NCBI GenBank assembly: GCA_028686345.1
Contig: JAQUCE010000017.1
Coordinates: 1-61,492 of the forward strand
DNA length: 61,492 bases
Source: Kiritimatiellia bacterium
GTDB lineage: Bacteria > Verrucomicrobiota > Kiritimatiellia > RFP12 > UBA1067
Reading direction: 5' to 3'
Shown here: positions 26,889-36,189 of the stretch, piece by piece
How positions within the stretch are numbered: position 1 is the first letter of the stretch
Layout: each line of letters begins with the position of its first letter
Position numbers and translations under genes: made by a program
Notes under the pieces: model-generated
The model's database searches: none
What the model saw: only the letters and a program-made list of their open reading frames with translations
What the model was told of the DNA's origin: nothing

Positions 26889-27884
26889 ATGATGGATCAA
26901 GGAAGATTTTTTATAGCAGGCATATGCGCCGCGGCAGCTTTATTGACATCCAGTGCCCAGGAAAACGAACCGGTTGCGGCCAAACCAGCCAAACCAGCCG
27001 CGCCTGTTGGCTCGCTGGGATCGCCGCCTGAGGTGAAATTCGAGAAGCTGGTTCGCGTGGTCAACATCCAGGGAACCTGCGAGGTCAACAACCCGGATAT
27101 AGGCACCTTCCAACCCGCCAAGCACAACAAAGCCTACCCCATGGGGTCGATCTTTCGTACCGGGGCTGGCAGCAGGTGTGTTCTAGTCTTCTCAGCGGAA
27201 GATAACGCTGCAGTGGAGCAAAACTCAGAGCTGATGGTCACCGCATGTAAAGAGAACTGTCAAAGCCTGAGCATTAAGCTCATGTCCGGCACTGTCAAGA
27301 CAACCTTGCGCGACAACCTGGCTGACGGTACTTTCTTTGTCCGCACCCCGCACACGGTCGCCAAAAACATCTCAGGACGCGGTGCCTACTCGCTCGCGAC
27401 CGAGGCAAACAACGAGGTCTTCAGATTGTCAACAATCACAGGTGCCGCGCGTATTGAGGGGGCGCACTACACTATCCCCGCTCTGCAGGCAGCCAACAAA
27501 CTCACCATCACAACCGCTCCTGACCGCAGCTTCACGAGTTTAACCTCGGAGTCAGGAGATTTTATGATTGAACTTCCCGACGGCAACGAAGAACCGCTGG
27601 TCTATTCGATGTCACCCAAAGCTGTGGTTAAAATATGGCGCGAGAACGCTCCGGTGGGCGGGCGCACCATTATTTCCACCCTGGTTGTGAGCCCCACAGG
27701 TGTAGCCCGCCACAGCTTCGCCTATGTGGAAGGACGCACGATCTTGAAAACCGGTGAGCTGGTGGAACCTGCCTATGAAGACGGGCCTGACGATGATCTG
27801 CCGCTGTTGACCAATCCCGGCACCACTAAGGACGAACCCGCTGCTGAACCAGTTGTCGAACCCGTTGATGAACCCCTCTTTTAA
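26889..27884 (+). CDS. Exported FecR-like domain protein
   Basis: 331 residues with a signal peptide (GICAAAALLTSSAQE, cleavage near residue 24) and a Pro/Ala linker. A FecR-type beta domain follows at about residues 50-170: VRVVNIQGTCEV, AYPMGSIFRTGAGSRCVLVFSAEDNAAVEQNSELMV, SIKLMSGTVKTTL, FFVRTPHTVAKNISGRGAYSLA. This is the fold found in FecR regulators and in many PVC exported proteins of unknown purpose. There is no membrane helix beyond the signal peptide and no sigma-factor gene next to it, so a FecI/FecR signalling role is not supported. The C-terminus is acidic and repetitive (EPAAEPVVEPVDEPLF). GGGAG lies 11 bases before the ATG. It ends in a clear terminator. Confidence 0.75.
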   Translation: MMDQGRFFIAGICAAAALLTSSAQENEPVAAKPAKPAAPVGSLGSPPEVKFEKLVRVVNIQGTCEVNNPDIGTFQPAKHNKAYPMGSIFRTGAGSRCVLVFSAEDNAAVEQNSELMVTACKENCQSLSIKLMSGTVKTTLRDNLADGTFFVRTPHTVAKNISGRGAYSLATEANNEVFRLSTITGAARIEGAHYTIPALQAANKLTITTAPDRSFTSLTSESGDFMIELPDGNEEPLVYSMSPKAVVKIWRENAPVGGRTIISTLVVSPTGVARHSFAYVEGRTILKTGELVEPAYEDGPDDDLPLLTNPGTTKDEPAAEPVVEPVDEPLF

Positions 27885-27908
27885 ACCGTTTTCACAAAGA
27901 TCAGCAAG

Positions 27909-27938
27909 ACCGATGGCGCGCGCAAGCCATCGGTTTTT
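27909..27938 (+). terminator. Intrinsic terminator after the FecR-like gene
   Basis: ACCGATGGC (27909-27917) pairs perfectly with GCCATCGGT (27926-27934) around an 8-base loop, running into five T at 27934-27938, 25 bases past the stop codon. Confidence 0.8.
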
Positions 27939-27983
27939 CGATCACAGAGTGCGCAGTCAACTAAACTAACCGAGTATAACACC

Positions 27984-29639
27984 GTGTTTATCTATCATTT
28001 CAACCGACTCATCCGCAATCGAATCCTCTGGGGATTCTTCGCAATCATCATCTCCCTGGCCTTTGTTTCAGTTGGCTCCTGCATGAGGTCACCGCAGCAA
28101 GGGCAGACCGCGGGCACCATCAACAACAAGACAATCACGCTCGCTGAATTCACGCTGGCCACGCAGGCCATCCGCGGGTTCGGACAGAACCGTGACAATG
28201 AAATGTCCGCCTCCGTGGTCGACCGTCGCGCCTGGGAGCAGCTAGCCGCGCACCAACTCGCCCGCGAGAATGGACTCCAAGCCAGCGCCGAGGAGATCCG
28301 CGGCGCGTTACGTGAAGCTCCAGCCTTTCAAGGACCCAATGGCTTTGACATCAACCGCTATCGCTACATCATAGCGCAACAAGGGCTTACCCCGACAAAA
28401 TATGAGCAGCTGGTGGCGCACCAGATCTCGCTGATGAAAAACGCGGCTTTGATTAAGAGTGCCGACTGGGTATCCCCCATGGAGCTGGAAGATGAACTCG
28501 CTGGCATGACCGACCTCTTCACAGTCCAAACCACTGTGATCAGCAACACCTTTGCCGAGGCTGAGATGGCTCTGACAGATGATGATTACCTGAAATTCTA
28601 CGAGGAGAATAAAGCGAGCTTTGCCCTGCCTGAGCAGGTCTCTGTACAGTACGTTGCCATTCCCGTAACCAACTACATCACATTCGTCTCTGTCTCCAAG
28701 GCCGAGATGGAGGAGTATTACGACAGCAACATCGAAAACTATCAACAGCCCAGCACTAACAACACAACCGAAACACTGCCGTTCGACGATGTCAAAGACA
28801 AAATCGAGAAGGTTATGTTGCGTGATGAAGCCCGTTATTGCGCCAGTACCACTCTCACCTTTAAAATCTACGGTCGCCTGGCCATGTCCAGCAACGTGCT
28901 GGAAGAGACCGCTGCCACCCATGGTGTTGCTGTAAAAACATCGCCCCTGTTCAGCGCCTCTGACAAACTGGCTTGGGCCCAGAACGCGGAAGAGTTCATC
29001 ACAACCGCCTTTGAACTGGATCCGGAGCGCTCCGACTCCCGCATTGGCATTGTGACCGGTGTTGATTACATTTATGTTATCCAGCAGCTCAAGAGGCTTG
29101 AGGCCCACACCCCTGAGTTCGAGAAGGTTCTAAATCAGATTCGTCCGCGCGCTCTAGCTAAAGCCCGCTCAGACGCCTTCACCGAGTACACAGAGCAGCT
29201 CAACCAAGAGATCAGTGCGCTGATGGAGCAGGGCAAAACATTTGCCGAGGCGGCCAACAGCAAGGCTATGAATGTATCAACCTCCATCACCTACAGCGTC
29301 AACAGCGTTCAAAACCAGAAATTTGAACACAGCTTTGCCGTGGCCTATGGCGCAATGAGCCTGCGCAAGGGCGAGCTGTCAAAAGCGATTCCAGCCAGCG
29401 CCACAGAGTCGCTGCTGGTTTACGTTCAGGACCGCCAGCCAGGCGATGCCCTATCAGGCGAGATGATGCGTCCGCAAGTGCGCGCTGGCATTGCCCGCCG
29501 CCGCAGCGGCGATCTGTTCAGCGGCTGGCTCGCATGGAACCTCAAACAGCAGAACTTCGCGCCTCAACTGCCGCTCGCTCCCGAAGGCGAGGAGGAGACG
29601 ATCCTGAGCAGCGAGCGTGACGACGACGACGAAATTTAG
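27984..29639 (+). CDS. PpiD/SurA_N-like membrane-anchored periplasmic chaperone
   Basis: 551 residues starting with GTG. The N-terminus is an inner-membrane anchor (LIRNRILWGFFAIIISLAFVSVGSC). The SurA_N-type helical domain follows: TINNKTITLAEFTLATQAIR, WEQLAAHQLARENGLQASAEEIRGALREAPAFQG, NRYRYIIAQQGLTPTKYEQLVAHQI. An E-x-Y-D-NIENYQQP segment typical of PpiD comes next, then a long helical C-terminal half. A canonical parvulin (PPIase) active region is not obvious, so it may be a chaperone without isomerase activity. PpiD-type proteins receive newly exported polypeptides at the Sec translocon; the nearby YfgM-like gene fits this. No strong ribosome-binding site is seen before GTG, and the upstream frame offers no better start. 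Confidence 0.82.
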   Translation: MFIYHFNRLIRNRILWGFFAIIISLAFVSVGSCMRSPQQGQTAGTINNKTITLAEFTLATQAIRGFGQNRDNEMSASVVDRRAWEQLAAHQLARENGLQASAEEIRGALREAPAFQGPNGFDINRYRYIIAQQGLTPTKYEQLVAHQISLMKNAALIKSADWVSPMELEDELAGMTDLFTVQTTVISNTFAEAEMALTDDDYLKFYEENKASFALPEQVSVQYVAIPVTNYITFVSVSKAEMEEYYDSNIENYQQPSTNNTTETLPFDDVKDKIEKVMLRDEARYCASTTLTFKIYGRLAMSSNVLEETAATHGVAVKTSPLFSASDKLAWAQNAEEFITTAFELDPERSDSRIGIVTGVDYIYVIQQLKRLEAHTPEFEKVLNQIRPRALAKARSDAFTEYTEQLNQEISALMEQGKTFAEAANSKAMNVSTSITYSVNSVQNQKFEHSFAVAYGAMSLRKGELSKAIPASATESLLVYVQDRQPGDALSGEMMRPQVRAGIARRRSGDLFSGWLAWNLKQQNFAPQLPLAPEGEEETILSSERDDDDEI

Positions 29640-29722
29640 ATTTTGACACGGAGTCTGCCTTAAAACCGTTGACAGTTTACAGTCTACAGCTTCCAATTTA
29701 ATTGCAAGGGAGGTAGCAAAAA

Positions 29723-31022
29723 ATGAAAATTACAGTTGCCGGCTCAGGGTATGTTGGGTTGGTTGCGGGAGCGTGTTTCTCTGAGCTGGGCAACGATGTG
29801 ATCTGCTTAGATGTCGATGCAGAGAAGATAGAGGCTTTGAAGCAGGGTAATATCCCGATCTATGAACCAGGGCTGGATGACTTGATCATACGCAACCAAA
29901 GCGCGGGCCGACTACAGTTTACAACAGACAAGCGCAAAGCCATCCAATTTGGCGAGGTCATCTTTATTGCAGTCGGCACTCCGATGGGCGCAAACTATGA
30001 GGCTGATCTGCGTTATGTCAAAGCAATAGCCGCCGATATCGGGGCGCTCATGCAAAGCTATAAGGTGGTGGTTAATAAGAGCACTGTACCGGTGGGCACA
30101 GCCGAGGTGGTGAAGGCGATCATCAAGGAGAGCCAGAGCGCGGACATTGAGGTTGATGTGGTCTCAAACTCCGAATTTCTAAAGGAGGGGGTGGCCATCA
30201 AAGACTTTATGTTGCCGGACCGGGTGGTGGTGGGGAGCGACTCAGAGCGGGCTAAGGGTATCATGCTGCGGCTCTACCAGCCGCTTATCCGAGTTGACCA
30301 TCCAATAGTTTTTACCGACATTAAGAGTGCTGAGCTGATTAAATATGCCGCTAATGCCATGCTGGCCACCCGCATCAGCTTCATGAATGAGCTCTCGCAT
30401 CTGGCCGAGGCCGGTGGGTGCCGACATAAAGAAAGTAGCGCTTGGCATGGGACTGGACAAGCGCATTGGCTCTCGTTTTCTGCAGGCCGGTGCGGGATAT
30501 GGAGGAAGCTGTTTTCCGAAAGATGTGCAGGCTTTGATCCACTCCCTGAAAGAGCATGGGTGTCAGGCTCGAATTCTGAGTGCTGTTGAAGAGGTGAACA
30601 ACGATCAAAAGCTATCGTTGATGCCAAAGGTTGCGCGCTTGGTCGGTGATCTTGCCGGGAAAAAAATCGCGGTCTGGGGGTTGACCTTTAAGCCGAAAAC
30701 CGATGATATCCGCTGCTCACCCGCGCTGTTGATGGTCGGTGAGCTGCAGCGACAGGGCGCAGTGGTGGCCGCTTTTGACCCTATTGCGGAGAGCAACTGC
30801 CGCAAGGCCGGATTTGAGATCGAATATGCCCGGCAGCCCCTGGATGCGCTGGTGGATGCTGACTGTCTTGTTCTGATAACAGAGTGGGATGTGTTTCGGG
30901 GACTGGACAGGAACGAGATGAAACGTTTGATGAAGAGTCCCAACGTTGTTGACGGGCGCAATGTCTATGATAAGGCGGAGATGTGCGAGCTGGGTTTTAA
31001 TTACCTCAGCGTAGGACGGTAA
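29723..31022 (+). pseudogene. ugd: UDP-glucose 6-dehydrogenase, split by a one-base frameshift
   Basis: The gene would make a roughly 430-residue enzyme oxidising UDP-glucose to UDP-glucuronate for polysaccharide synthesis. The first frame (29723 onward) has the NAD-binding [33 protein letters not shown] and [22 protein letters not shown]. Near 30411 the frame shifts by +1. The rest ([17 protein letters not shown], catalytic Cys in [27 protein letters not shown]) continues in another frame to 31022. Removing one C from the GCCGG at 30409-30413 restores the family's usual E-A-V-G-A-D-I-K junction exactly. Both halves are well conserved, so either the mutation is very recent or it is a sequencing/assembly error. 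A strong GGGAGG box precedes the start. If read in the first frame only, translation stops at 30589. Confidence 0.9.
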
Positions 31023-31371
31023 ACTGTGTGGGCTTCACTTGCCCGTAACTGCGGCTGCTTAAAAGTGTTTTTACGTGTGCGGGAGTGCTGTTTTAAAAAA
31101 CTTTGTCGTGACCTCTGTCGCAAACTTTGTCGGAGGTAACATGCGGGACATTAGTTTTTTCCTGCTAATCTCTGCGTGGTTTCAAAAATTAAAGTGCAAC
31201 CATTTTGACCCCTACGTCGAGTGATCTGTAAAAGCGAAAATCGAAGCCGGAAACGTGATCTTTGTTTCTGGCCGATTTTTGAATTGCCATGCAACAGATA
31301 ATATGGTTAGAATATTGCAAATTAGTTCATTGGATAATTATCTACTGGCGTACATAAACAGGAGATTAACG
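31023..31371. other. Intergenic region with two dispersed motifs
   Basis: No gene is seen. It contains TGTCGCAAACTTTGTC (31116-31131), shared with 6898-6914. It also holds a 34-base stretch (31179-31212) that recurs exactly as the reverse complement at 57702-57735. AGGAG at 31360-31364 is the ribosome-binding site of the following gene. Confidence 0.65.
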
Positions 31372-34300
31372 ATGACAACAGCAAGAACACAGAAGCTTAG
31401 CGTGGCAACTTTGATTGCCGCGCTCTTTTTTTTGGCAGCGGGTACCGCAATCGCTGAAACAATCAACCCGAATGACTTCAACAACCGGGTGCGGATCACA
31501 TTTCCAGGCTACACAGGCGAAGCTGCGCTGACCAACTTCCCGGTACTGATCTCCCTGCAAGATCAGGCCAATGGCTTGGCAGCCAGCGATTTCACCGCGG
31601 ACGACTGGTCAGAGCTGCGCTTCACCGCGGATGACGGGGTGACTGCGCTCCCATTCGAGGTGGAGAGCTGGCTGCGCTCTTCAGATGCAACCAACCCGAC
31701 CGACCTGGCTGGGTGCCAACTCTGGCTCAAGGCAGACAGCGGGGTTCTGGTCAACGCAACTGGCGGCGTGACTAACTGGCTGGATCAATCAGGCAACAAC
31801 CACCACGCGATTGCCACCCTGGCCGCGAAACCCACGCTCTCCCCCGCCGCTGTAAACGGAAAACCCGTGGTTTGGTTTGATGGTACCAGACGCACGCTAA
31901 AAACCGAGGGCACGTATGACGTGCAAACTGTTATTATGTTTCTCAACAATAGCGACAGCCCTAACTTCAGTGCCTGGGAGTGGGCTTTCGGTAGCACAGA
32001 CCCCAGACTTCCCACAATTTACGGAGTCCCGGGCTCTTCCAATCTGGGCAGCTACTCAACTCTTTATGTTAACAGAGCCCAGACTCTGAGTTTCGCTCCT
32101 CTTCCGGCGTACAAGACGCTGACTTCAATCGGGGGCGAGATCAAAACCTCTTCGGGCTGGTTGGTTGGCGACGGAGACAACCCGTGGAGCGGCGGTATTG
32201 CGGAGGTCATTGCTTATAACCGCGCTCTGTCGAACAGTGAGCTGGACGGTATTTACACCTACCTCAATCAAAAATATAGAAGCGCAAGGGTGTGGGTCAA
32301 GGTTCCGGAGCTGGCCGCTGACACATCGCTCTACGCTTACTGGGGCAATACAAACACGCCTACGATTCCGGCTTACACCACTGACGGCTCCACCTGGAAC
32401 TCAGATTACGCGGGTGTCTGGCACCTTGGTGCTATGAATCCACTCGCAGCTCTTCAGGACTCCACCTCCAACAACCACCACGGGATTAACGGAGCAAGCC
32501 CTAACAACACAGAGAGCGCCTGGAGTTTCATTGCAGATGGTCGGCACTTTGACTGGAATGGAGGCCAACTTGATTATATTGCTCTACCTGATAATGCGCA
32601 CAACTTCTCCGGCATGTTTTCAATCGCGCTCTGGGCTAAATTTGATATTTTCAATGGTAACAAAAACCTGATTGGTAAAGATAAAGACTCATCGCAATTC
32701 GCATTCGTAATGTTCGCAAACGCAGAACGCAAACTGTGTTTTGCAGCAAAAAATGCTAACCAATCGGGAATTTACTCAACCAACCCTGTCTTAAATATTG
32801 GCCAGTGGCATCACCTGGCCGCTACGGTTGACAGCAGCAGCTTTGTGAGGCTCTATGTGGATGGCCAGGAGGTTGGCGGCGGCACGCTGGGCTACCGTAA
32901 CAACTTTGGATCTCTTCGGCTGGGACGCACACCTGATAACTGGTGGGGCGGGCTTGAAGGTTTAATGGATGAGGCGCGTATCTCCAGGATCACGCTCTCA
33001 CCCGCTTGGATCAAGGCTTCGTGCGATAGCCAGCGCTCTCCGGAGACCTTTGCCAGTCTTGAGATGGATGCACTCTGGGACACTAGCACTGACGCAGGCC
33101 TGCAAGCTGGCAGCGGGACATGGAACACAACTGAAACAATCTGGAGTGAGACCGAGGCTGGCAGCACCCCTCTGCAGAGCTGGAAGAGCGGCGCGTTCGC
33201 AAACTTCAAAGCCTCCGGAAGTTCGTCTATCACCGTGGGCGCTGTACAGGCCCACGGCATAGTGGTAGATGGCACAGGCTATTCATTCAACAGTGGCACA
33301 ATCAGCCTCGGGGCAAAAGGCATCAAGGCCAATGAATCAATAACAATCGGCTCGGAGATCAGGTTGCTCCTGCCGCAGCCATGGGATACCCCCGGCACCA
33401 AGAGCATTACTGCCAATGGTGTGATCAGCGGCGACGGAACTTTGGTGAAAACCGGGGCAGGCGCTCTCACCCTGGCTGCCAACAACACCTACACTGGCGG
33501 AACAACCGTGCGCGAAGGCATACTGAGGTTGTTGAATACCGGAGGTCAAATTGGAGCAGTGCGCGGCACACTGACGGTCGAAAAGAATGCACAACTAGAT
33601 CTACCTGTCAACAACGCCCTTGGCTGGGGCAATGGCACAAAGGTGAACACCCTGAACATTAAGGGCGGCCTGGTGAACCACACTGCGTGGGAGGATAATG
33701 GCTGGGGTATTACGATCAACATGACCGGCGGTGAACTGCGCAGCAACAATGGAGTCTCCAGCATCAACTCAGAGTCCCGCTATGCGCTCGGCAACAGCTC
33801 CAGCATTAACACCGTCGCCAGCCCCGAGACCGCGGTTATCTCAGGGCGCGTAACACTGCGCGAAGGCAACCCGGAGAACCTCGTGACCTTCAACGTGGCT
33901 GACGGTGCCGCGCCTGTGGATTTGCTCGTCAGTGCGGCAATAACCCCGCAAAACGGCGGCGGCATTGTAAAATCAGGCACCGGGATGATGAGCCTCACAG
34001 GTGCCAACAACTACACTGGTGTCACCCGTATTAACAGCGGCACCCTGCGGGTTGACAACACCAGCGGCTCCGGCACAGGCAGCAGCGCGGTTAATATCAA
34101 CGGCGGCACCCTGGCAGGCACTGGCACGGTTGGCGGCAACGTCCAATTCCTCGCGCCAGGCGGCTCACTTGCTCCTGGTTCACCATCTGGAACCCTCGCC
34201 GTCAATGGCAATGTGAACTTCACATCAGCTGGCACCGCTACTTTCGGCGTGACAATCAACAACGGCGGCGAGTACAGCGCCTTGGCGGTGAGTGGCACGG

Positions 34301-34563
34301 TGACACTGGCAGACGCCGAGTTGAATATTACACTGAACACAGCCGAGAGCCTCAAAAACAAGAAGCTCTTCATCATTGTCAATAATGGCTCCGAAGCCAT
34401 CAGCGGGAGCTTCAAGGAGCTCGCTGAAGGCGCCGCAATCACAATCAATGAGCAGCGCTTCATAATCCATTACGCCGCGGATGCCGCCACTGGCCGGACA
34501 TCCGGGGGCAATGATGTGCTCCTGACAACCCACCTGCCGGGCACACTCTTCTTCATAAAATAG
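31372..34563 (+). CDS. Secreted DUF2341/LamG/beta-strand repeat protein
   Basis: 1063 residues from the ATG at 31372, which follows AGGAG and opens a signal peptide (VATLIAALFFLAAGTAIAET). Residues about 28-100 are DUF2341-like (RVRITFPGYTGEAALTNFPVLISL ... DDWSELRFTADDG). A LamG/concanavalin-like region with GCQLWLKADSG and VTNWLDQSGNNHH follows. A second LamG comes at about residues 380-540 (AGVWHLG, SSNNHHG, FSIALWAKFD, WHHLAATVDSSSFVRLYVDGQEVGGG, GLMDEARIS). The C-terminal 400 residues are PATR beta-helix repeats (GALTLAANNTYTGGTTVREG, TGMMSLTGANNYTGVTRINSGTL). The mix suggests a large exported carbohydrate-binding or surface protein. No translocator barrel or PEP-CTERM tail is visible; it ends in GTLFFIK. 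Domain repeats make it prone to misassembly. Confidence 0.85.
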   Translation: MTTARTQKLSVATLIAALFFLAAGTAIAETINPNDFNNRVRITFPGYTGEAALTNFPVLISLQDQANGLAASDFTADDWSELRFTADDGVTALPFEVESWLRSSDATNPTDLAGCQLWLKADSGVLVNATGGVTNWLDQSGNNHHAIATLAAKPTLSPAAVNGKPVVWFDGTRRTLKTEGTYDVQTVIMFLNNSDSPNFSAWEWAFGSTDPRLPTIYGVPGSSNLGSYSTLYVNRAQTLSFAPLPAYKTLTSIGGEIKTSSGWLVGDGDNPWSGGIAEVIAYNRALSNSELDGIYTYLNQKYRSARVWVKVPELAADTSLYAYWGNTNTPTIPAYTTDGSTWNSDYAGVWHLGAMNPLAALQDSTSNNHHGINGASPNNTESAWSFIADGRHFDWNGGQLDYIALPDNAHNFSGMFSIALWAKFDIFNGNKNLIGKDKDSSQFAFVMFANAERKLCFAAKNANQSGIYSTNPVLNIGQWHHLAATVDSSSFVRLYVDGQEVGGGTLGYRNNFGSLRLGRTPDNWWGGLEGLMDEARISRITLSPAWIKASCDSQRSPETFASLEMDALWDTSTDAGLQAGSGTWNTTETIWSETEAGSTPLQSWKSGAFANFKASGSSSITVGAVQAHGIVVDGTGYSFNSGTISLGAKGIKANESITIGSEIRLLLPQPWDTPGTKSITANGVISGDGTLVKTGAGALTLAANNTYTGGTTVREGILRLLNTGGQIGAVRGTLTVEKNAQLDLPVNNALGWGNGTKVNTLNIKGGLVNHTAWEDNGWGITINMTGGELRSNNGVSSINSESRYALGNSSSINTVASPETAVISGRVTLREGNPENLVTFNVADGAAPVDLLVSAAITPQNGGGIVKSGTGMMSLTGANNYTGVTRINSGTLRVDNTSGSGTGSSAVNINGGTLAGTGTVGGNVQFLAPGGSLAPGSPSGTLAVNGNVNFTSAGTATFGVTINNGGEYSALAVSGTVTLADAELNITLNTAESLKNKKLFIIVNNGSEAISGSFKELAEGAAITINEQRFIIHYAADAATGRTSGGNDVLLTTHLPGTLFFIK

Positions 34564-34594
34564 CTAAATCTGCCATAACCCCCGGTCTTTTGGG

Positions 34595-34618
34595 GTATGT
34601 AGTTCACGCTTTAGCGTG
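34595..34618. repeat. Single arm of the ACACGCTAAAGCGTGAAC palindrome family
   Basis: Identical over 24 bases to the right inner arm of the nested repeat at 22107-22130. It lies directly after the stop codon of the LamG/beta-strand protein, between convergent genes, and includes the internal hairpin CACGCTTTAGCGTG. It may help transcript ends but has no T-run. Confidence 0.8.
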
Positions 34619-34660
34619 CTCTTTATTTCTGGCCGATTATTGAAAAGCGCGCCCTGCGGT

Positions 34661-35209
34661 TTAAAACTCAACCCCTACGCGGGCTGGTTCTCCCTGCAAG
34701 TAGGCGTGTTTGATCATTTTGATCTCCGAAACTGTATCCGCACGATCAATCAGTGCTTGCGGGGCATCGCGTCCTGTCAGCACAATCACCTCACCGCCCT
34801 TGCGCCGCTCCAGCCAGGCGCAGAGCTCGGCCAGATCAATCAGCCCTTGTTTGACTGCTCCCAGAACCTCATCCAGCACAATCAGGTCGTAGGAAGCAGC
34901 TGCCAGACGCTCTTCCAGCAGCTCCCAGCCGCGACGGGCGGCGGCACGGTGTTTTTCCCAGCCGGAGCTGCCGGGCGGCGGTGCGAAACCGCAGCCTGTG
35001 ACCAAAACCTCGACCCCTGGCAGCGTCCGCAAGGTGCGATACTCCCCCGCAACCCCCTCGCTCTTGATAAAGTGGAGCACCAGGCAGCGCATCGAATGTC
35101 CGCAGGCGCGCAATACCATTCCAAGCGCGGCCGTGGTTTTGCCTTTTCCATCGCCGGTAAAGATTAGAATACGCGGCGCGGTTTTCAAAAGATCTTCGTT
35201 ACCCGGCAT
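34661..35209 (-). CDS. cobO: Cob(I)yrinic acid a,c-diamide adenosyltransferase (CobA/BtuR type)
   Basis: 182 residues. The P-loop FTGDGKGKTTAALGM sits near the N-terminus, followed by LRACGHSMRCLVLHFIKS, YDLIVLDEVLGAVKQGLI and EVIVLTGRDAPQALIDRADTVSEI, all signatures of the CobO/BtuR family. The enzyme transfers the adenosyl group from ATP to reduced corrinoids, giving adenosylcobalamin, in the cytosol. The start at 35209 is two bases beyond the stop of the ZntB-like gene, so the two are probably coupled; the frame continues upstream into that gene. It is the last of ten collinear minus-strand genes and fits the corrinoid cassette 6 kb upstream, though no biosynthesis genes are present here. 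Confidence 0.93.
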   Translation of the reverse strand: MPGNEDLLKTAPRILIFTGDGKGKTTAALGMVLRACGHSMRCLVLHFIKSEGVAGEYRTLRTLPGVEVLVTGCGFAPPPGSSGWEKHRAAARRGWELLEERLAAASYDLIVLDEVLGAVKQGLIDLAELCAWLERRKGGEVIVLTGRDAPQALIDRADTVSEIKMIKHAYLQGEPARVGVEF

Positions 35210-35211
35210 GC

Positions 35212-36189
35212 TCACATCCACTTCATACGCTTGAAAAGCCAAACCTGCAGGGCTGCCACAACTGCGAGCACCACGCAGAAAATACAGAAGGCCCAGGGGC
35301 TGTTGATACCCGGCATACCGCCGACATTGATGCCGAAGATGCCGGTCAGCAGGCTCAACGGCAGAAAGATTCCCGCTACAATTGATAGAACATACATGGT
35401 TTTGTTCATCTGCTCAGCCAGCCGGTTATCCAACTCCTCCTGCGTCACACTCGCCCGCTCACGCAACGCGTCCAGATCCTCGACATAACGCGTGGTACGA
35501 TCACCGGTTTCACGCAGCCGCATGCGATCCATCTCGCTCAGCCACTCCACCAGCTCGCTGTAAAGCCGCGCCATCACATCCCGCTGCGGGGCCAGATAGC
35601 GGCGCAGGCCGATCGCAGTGCGGCGGATCCCGGCGATTTTTTTCCGCAACGCGTAGTTCTGCTCTGTGAGCACCTCATCCTCGAGCGCGTCAACCAAATC
35701 CTCTAAATCCACAACCACATCGCCCATACGGTTGACCAAACGATCCGACAGAGCGACCAAAAAGCCGCCAGGGCTTTCCGGGCCATAGCCCTCAATTGTC
35801 TCCCGACGCAGCTCATCGACAGCCATCACATGGCGATTGCGCAGAGTTATAATGTGACGGGCATCAATCCAGATACGGATGGAGATCATATCATCCGGCG
35901 TTGTTTCCGGGCTGAGATTAACTCCGCGCAGAATTACCAGCATTCCACCTTTATGGATCAAGCTGCGGGGCCGCGTTTCCCCGGCGGTCAAAGCCTCCAC
36001 GACCACAGGGTCCAGCCCGCTATGCTGGTAGAGCCACTCCTGCGTATCCGCGCAGGTATAGTTCAGATGCGCCCACAGGGTGGTACTATCCGATGGCCAG
36101 GCAGCTCTCAAGCCCTTGAAATCAAGGGCCTGTCCACCTCCTTGGCCATCGAGATTAAAGGCGAAAATAATCCCCTGGTTTTCGCTCAT
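35212..36189 (-). CDS. zntB: CorA-superfamily divalent cation transporter, ZntB-like
   Basis: 325 residues: a large N-terminal cytosolic domain with long helices, then two C-terminal membrane helices. The pore motif GINVGGMPG (IFGINVGGMPGINSPWAF) after the first helix (VLSIVAGIFLPLSLLTGIF) is the ZntB form, rather than the magnesium CorA form YGMNF. The helix bundle GDVVVDLEDLVDALEDEVL and the basic end FKRMKWM are also typical. ZntB proteins move zinc and related divalent cations as pentamers. It overlaps the preceding CNNM-type gene by 4 bases and abuts cobO, which suggests a metal-homeostasis operon; cobalt supply for corrinoids is a possible but unproven link. Confidence 0.88.
   Translation of the reverse strand: MSENQGIIFAFNLDGQGGGQALDFKGLRAAWPSDSTTLWAHLNYTCADTQEWLYQHSGLDPVVVEALTAGETRPRSLIHKGGMLVILRGVNLSPETTPDDMISIRIWIDARHIITLRNRHVMAVDELRRETIEGYGPESPGGFLVALSDRLVNRMGDVVVDLEDLVDALEDEVLTEQNYALRKKIAGIRRTAIGLRRYLAPQRDVMARLYSELVEWLSEMDRMRLRETGDRTTRYVEDLDALRERASVTQEELDNRLAEQMNKTMYVLSIVAGIFLPLSLLTGIFGINVGGMPGINSPWAFCIFCVVLAVVAALQVWLFKRMKWM

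Noticed and set aside
26889-27884. FecR of an iron-siderophore signalling system
   Set aside because: No sigma factor, receptor or internal membrane helix; only the FecR-like fold is supported.
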